Origin: Bacteroidales bacterium
GTDB taxonomy: Bacteria > Bacteroidota > Bacteroidia > Bacteroidales > WCHB1-69
Assembly (NCBI GenBank): GCA_012518765.1
Contig: JAAYRN010000249.1
Coordinates: 1 to 8,528 of the forward strand
Length of the DNA: 8,528 bases
Direction of reading: 5' to 3'
A model generated the notes under the pieces. It was not told where the DNA came from. It saw nothing but the letters and a program-made list of their open reading frames with translations, and did no database searches. This document shows, piece after piece, positions 6,083 through 8,528 of this stretch. Position numbers and translations under genes: made by a program. Position 1 is the stretch's first letter. Every line of letters starts with the position of its first letter.

Positions 6083-7296
6083 GTTTTTTGGTTTTTTTGG
6101 TTATATACCGTCAACATATATTCAACGATTAAAGCGGCTATTTTTTCTTTTGATTGGAGTGGAATATCAATAACTTTTCCCGATTTATCCATTAAATATA
6201 CTTTATTTGTAGGTACATTAAATCCAGCTCCTTTATCTTTTAAAGAGTTTAACACTATCAAATCAAGATTTTTTGAATGCAGTTTCTTTTTGGCATTTTC
6301 CAACTCATTATCAGTTTCTAATGCAAATCCCACAAAGAATTGATTTTCTTTTTTACTCTCCGACAGTGTTTTAAGTATATCTGTAGTAGGTTTTAATGCT
6401 ATGTTTGTTAGGTTGTTTTCTTTTTTTATTTTTTCAACTTGTGTTTCAACGGGAGTATAATCGGCAACAGCGGCAGCCATAATGATAATGTCGCATTGAG
6501 CTACCTTTTCGCTACAGACTTCAAACATTTCGGCTGCTGTTTTCACATCGCTACGGCGAATAAGCGGATGATGCGTTTGAAGTTGAGTAGGACCGCTTAT
6601 TAATTCAACTTGTATTCCTTGTTGTGCCAAGGCTTCTGCCAACGAAAAGCCCATTAATCCCGAAGAGTAATTTCCTACAAAACGAACTGGATCAATAGGT
6701 TCATAAGTAGGTCCTGCTGTAACCAAGGCTTTTATTGTTGGCGGTTCATGTTGGGTTGTTAGAAAATTATTTATTTCATCGAAAATAGCTTCTGGTTCAG
6801 CCATTCTTCCTTTTCCTGTCGTTTGGCAAGCCAAAAATCCTTCGTCGGGTTCTATGATATAAATTCCATGTTGTTGTAAATACTCCAAATTAGCTTGTAC
6901 TGAAAAATGTTGAAACATTTTTTCGTTCATAGAAGGAGCTAAGAACAATGGTTTTTTAGTTGCTAACAACAAAGTACTCAATGCATCATCGGCTATTCCT
7001 GAAGCAAGTTTCCCAATGATATTGGCAGTTGCAGGAGCTACAACAACGGCATCAGCCCAATCGGATAGAGCAATGTGGTCAATATTTCTTTCCGTTGGCA
7101 ATGCAAACGTATCGCTATACAAAGAATTATTGCTCAAGGTTTCTATGGTCAGGGGTGTTACAAATTGCAAGGCATTCTGAGTAGCCACCACCTTAACTTC
7201 ATATCCCGATTTGGCAAATAAACGAATGAGAGATAATGCTTTATAAGCAGCAATACCTCCCGTTATGCCTATCAATATGTTACGTTTTGTAGCCAA
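6079..7296 (-). CDS. coaBC: Bifunctional phosphopantothenoylcysteine decarboxylase / phosphopantothenate-cysteine ligase
   Basis: This cytoplasmic enzyme carries out two steps of coenzyme A synthesis: joining cysteine to 4'-phosphopantothenate (CoaB) and FMN-dependent decarboxylation to 4'-phosphopantetheine (CoaC). The 405-residue length is normal. CoaC half: GITGGIAAYK (10-19), active-site His74 (NIDHIA), PATAN (88-92), PSMNEKM (121-127, with Asn124) and Cys157 in ACQTTGKGRM. CoaB half, from about 188: VTAGPTYEPIDPVRFVGNYSSG with Asn209, AAAVADY (274-280), the KIKK lysines (289-292) and FVGFALET (321-328). Leu214 replaces the Lys common in the SSGKMG motif. The start codon is TTG (minus strand, 7296-7294): no ATG lies between the rpoZ stop and the GITGG motif. 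The gene lies 9 bp after rpoZ in the same frame and overlaps porD by 4 bp. Confidence 0.95.
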   Translation of the reverse strand: MATKRNILIGITGGIAAYKALSLIRLFAKSGYEVKVVATQNALQFVTPLTIETLSNNSLYSDTFALPTERNIDHIALSDWADAVVVAPATANIIGKLASGIADDALSTLLLATKKPLFLAPSMNEKMFQHFSVQANLEYLQQHGIYIIEPDEGFLACQTTGKGRMAEPEAIFDEINNFLTTQHEPPTIKALVTAGPTYEPIDPVRFVGNYSSGLMGFSLAEALAQQGIQVELISGPTQLQTHHPLIRRSDVKTAAEMFEVCSEKVAQCDIIIMAAAVADYTPVETQVEKIKKENNLTNIALKPTTDILKTLSESKKENQFFVGFALETDNELENAKKKLHSKNLDLIVLNSLKDKGAGFNVPTNKVYLMDKSGKVIDIPLQSKEKIAALIVEYMLTVYNQKNQKT

Positions 7297-7305
7297 AGTT
7301 ATGTT

Positions 7306-7659
7306 TTATTCTTCCGGTTTACGGAAATAAATTTTATCTTCTAAGTATTCTTCTATAGCCAACAAACTGGATTTGGGCATTTGCTCATAATGTCTGGCTA
7401 AATCTATCTGTTCTCTATTTTCTAAAATTTCTTCCATCGTATCGCGGGTAGAGGTAAATTCTTGCATTTTTTCGTGCAATTCTTCTTTTACATCCGATGC
7501 AATTTGATTGGCTCTTTTTGATAAAACAACTACTGTTTCATAAATATTTCCCGTTTTTTCATCAAAGGTATCAATATCTCTTGTGATAGCCAGTGTATTG
7601 GGTCTGGGTTTTCTTGCTTCTTTGTTTTCTGCGTTTTCTTGATTTTCTTTGTTACTCAT
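7306..7659 (-). CDS. rpoZ: DNA-directed RNA polymerase omega subunit (Bacteroidota type)
   Basis: Omega (the Rpb6 homologue) helps assemble and stabilise RNA polymerase by clamping beta'. The 117 residues match the Bacteroidota form: a charged, low-complexity N-terminus (MSNKENQENAENKEARK), then ITRDIDTFDEKTGNIYE, VVVLSKRANQI (43-53, the conserved omega helix), FENREQI-like ILENREQIDLARHYEQ (78-92) and the C-terminal EYLEDKIYFRKPEE. The form is quite unlike E. coli RpoZ, so the call rests on the KRANQI core plus gene context. It lies 24 bp after bamD and 9 bp before coaBC, in the order typical of the phylum, and is surely in the same transcript. No separate promoter is visible in the 24-bp gap. 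Confidence 0.9.
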   Translation of the reverse strand: MSNKENQENAENKEARKPRPNTLAITRDIDTFDEKTGNIYETVVVLSKRANQIASDVKEELHEKMQEFTSTRDTMEEILENREQIDLARHYEQMPKSSLLAIEEYLEDKIYFRKPEE

Positions 7660-7683
7660 TAGTATATGATGTTATAATGTTTT

Positions 7684-8528
7684 TTATTTTTCTGCTGTGT
7701 GTAATAGTTTATTAATTCGTTTTTCGGCTTCGCTTGCTAATTTTTCAGCTTCTAACAAATATATTGAGTTTTCGTTTTTTGCCTTTAGTTTATTTTTTGT
7801 ATCTATCACCATTTGAAATCGTTCTACTTTTTTGGCTGCAACGCTTTTCATGGCGTATTCGTAATTATTTTTTGTCAAAATATAAAATGCTTCTTCTATA
7901 TAATCGCTTTCGGGAAAATCTTTCATTAAGTTTTGAAAGGCAATTTGTGCCGATTTATAATTTCCCGTATAATAATACATATTTGCAATTGAAAAATCCT
8001 TGTATGCCAACTTATTTCTAACCTCATCTATCATGGAGTTTACTTCTTCAATATGCTTACTATCAGAATAATAATTAGCAAACATCTCTAAATTTTCTTT
8101 TGCTAAATAAGTATCGCTTTGGTCGAGATTGTAATTGGGTGAAACCATGTAATACGATTTTGCTTTCAAAAATGCGGCATCTTCTATATGGGGACTATGT
8201 GGATATTTTCGTTGAAAATCATTGAAATAAAAAGCTGCAATCAAATAATCTTTGTTGTAATAATAGCTGGACGCAAATAAAAACAAAATAGAATCGCCTT
8301 TATCAGTGCCTAAATACAAGGGGTATATTTCCTCAAACAGTTGAGACGCATTTAAAAAGCGACCGCTTTCGTAAAACTTTTTAGCTGCTTCAAATTTTTC
8401 TTCCTTGGTTTTATATTTGCGATATTTTCTGCTTGTTTTGACTTTTTCTTTGGGGATAATTACTTTCTCTTTTTTAGTCGAAACCTTCTCTTTCTGCTGA
8501 GAAAAAGCAGGCAAACTCATCATTGTGA
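7684..8528 (-). CDS. bamD: Outer-membrane protein assembly factor BamD (5' end outside window)
   Basis: BamD is the essential TPR-repeat partner of BamA in the complex that inserts beta-barrel proteins into the outer membrane. Numbering from the visible ATG at 8523, helical TPR-like repeats run from about 42 to 270: KFEAAKKFYESGRFLNASQLFE, then YYYNKDYLIAAFYFNDFQRKYP (paired repeats), the insert SPNYNLDQSDTYLAKENLEMF (128-148) typical of the Bacteroidota form, and NMYYYTGNYKSAQIAFQNLMKDFP. The frame stays open from the ATG pair (8523, 8520) through ACA to the window edge, and MMSLPAFSQQ reads like the end of a signal peptide, so the true start is probably upstream. Residues 11-31 carry three KEKV heptads. 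No lipobox Cys is visible where BamD lipoproteins usually have one. It heads the visible part of the operon. Confidence 0.85.
   Translation of the reverse strand, partial: TMMSLPAFSQQKEKVSTKKEKVIIPKEKVKTSRKYRKYKTKEEKFEAAKKFYESGRFLNASQLFEEIYPLYLGTDKGDSILFLFASSYYYNKDYLIAAFYFNDFQRKYPHSPHIEDAAFLKAKSYYMVSPNYNLDQSDTYLAKENLEMFANYYSDSKHIEEVNSMIDEVRNKLAYKDFSIANMYYYTGNYKSAQIAFQNLMKDFPESDYIEEAFYILTKNNYEYAMKSVAAKKVERFQMVIDTKNKLKAKNENSIYLLEAEKLASEAEKRINKLLHTAEK
8431..8493 (-). repeat. Three KEKV heptads (21-bp unit) in the N-terminus of BamD
   Basis: KEKV recurs exactly every seven residues (11-14, 18-21 and 25-28 from the visible ATG), with different codons and different residues between copies. It makes a basic linker between the presumed signal peptide and the first TPR helix. 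The synonymous drift suggests an old duplication or selection on the protein rather than a recent expansion. Confidence 0.6.

Noticed and set aside
7294..7301. TAACTTTG on the minus strand, matching TAnnTTTG, at the start of coaBC
   Set aside because: It overlaps the coaBC start codon itself, so it cannot drive that gene, and it lies inside a packed operon.
7734..8021. 95-codon open frame on the plus strand inside bamD
   Set aside because: It is hydrophobic only because it is antisense to Lys/Glu/Asn-rich TPR helices, and there is no independent evidence for it.
8521..8523. ATG 8523 as the true start of bamD
   Set aside because: The frame continues open to the edge, and starting here leaves too short a hydrophobic stretch for a signal peptide.

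Overview
The window looks like chromosomal DNA from a low-GC member of the Bacteroidota. Three things support this: two proteins end in type A C-terminal sorting domains of the type IX secretion system (T9SS); there are no Shine-Dalgarno sequences but A-rich leaders, with a TAnnTTTGC-type -7 box before fabG; and the minus-strand order bamD, rpoZ, coaBC, porD (DUF4835), recN is typical of the phylum. I cannot name the genus from this window.

Layout. Bases 1-2364 (plus strand) are accessory. They hold the 3' part of a secreted RCC1-repeat (beta-propeller-like) protein, then a complete 481-residue secreted protein of unknown function. Both end in T9SS sorting domains, and a 12-bp-stem hairpin separates them. 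Bases 2365-2753 are an AT-rich intergenic stretch without a convincing gene; it holds a diverged direct repeat, small palindromes, two terminator-like hairpins and the fabG promoter. Bases 2754-3500 are fabG (plus strand). It converges on recN across 27 bp, with a palindrome over the fabG stop codon. Bases 3528-8528 (minus strand) are one tightly packed operon read right to left: bamD (5' end outside the window), rpoZ, coaBC, porD, recN. Gaps are 24, 9 and 17 bp, and coaBC and porD share an ATGA overlap.

How the genes fit together. The operon combines envelope biogenesis (BamD for outer-membrane protein insertion, PorD for type IX secretion) with basic functions (RNA polymerase omega, coenzyme A synthesis, DNA repair). 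FabG supplies fatty-acid elongation, and its pathway needs a phosphopantetheine carrier derived from CoA. The two accessory proteins are probable cargo of the T9SS that PorD serves, although nothing shows co-regulation.

I found no RNA gene, CRISPR array, intact mobile element or defence system, and no clear case for a new multigene system. The points most worth a second look are the unidentified 481-residue secreted protein in unusually AT-rich DNA, the apparently lipobox-free BamD with a KEKV heptad repeat, the TTG start of coaBC in the same frame as rpoZ, and the in-frame slippery heptamer at the coaBC/porD junction.
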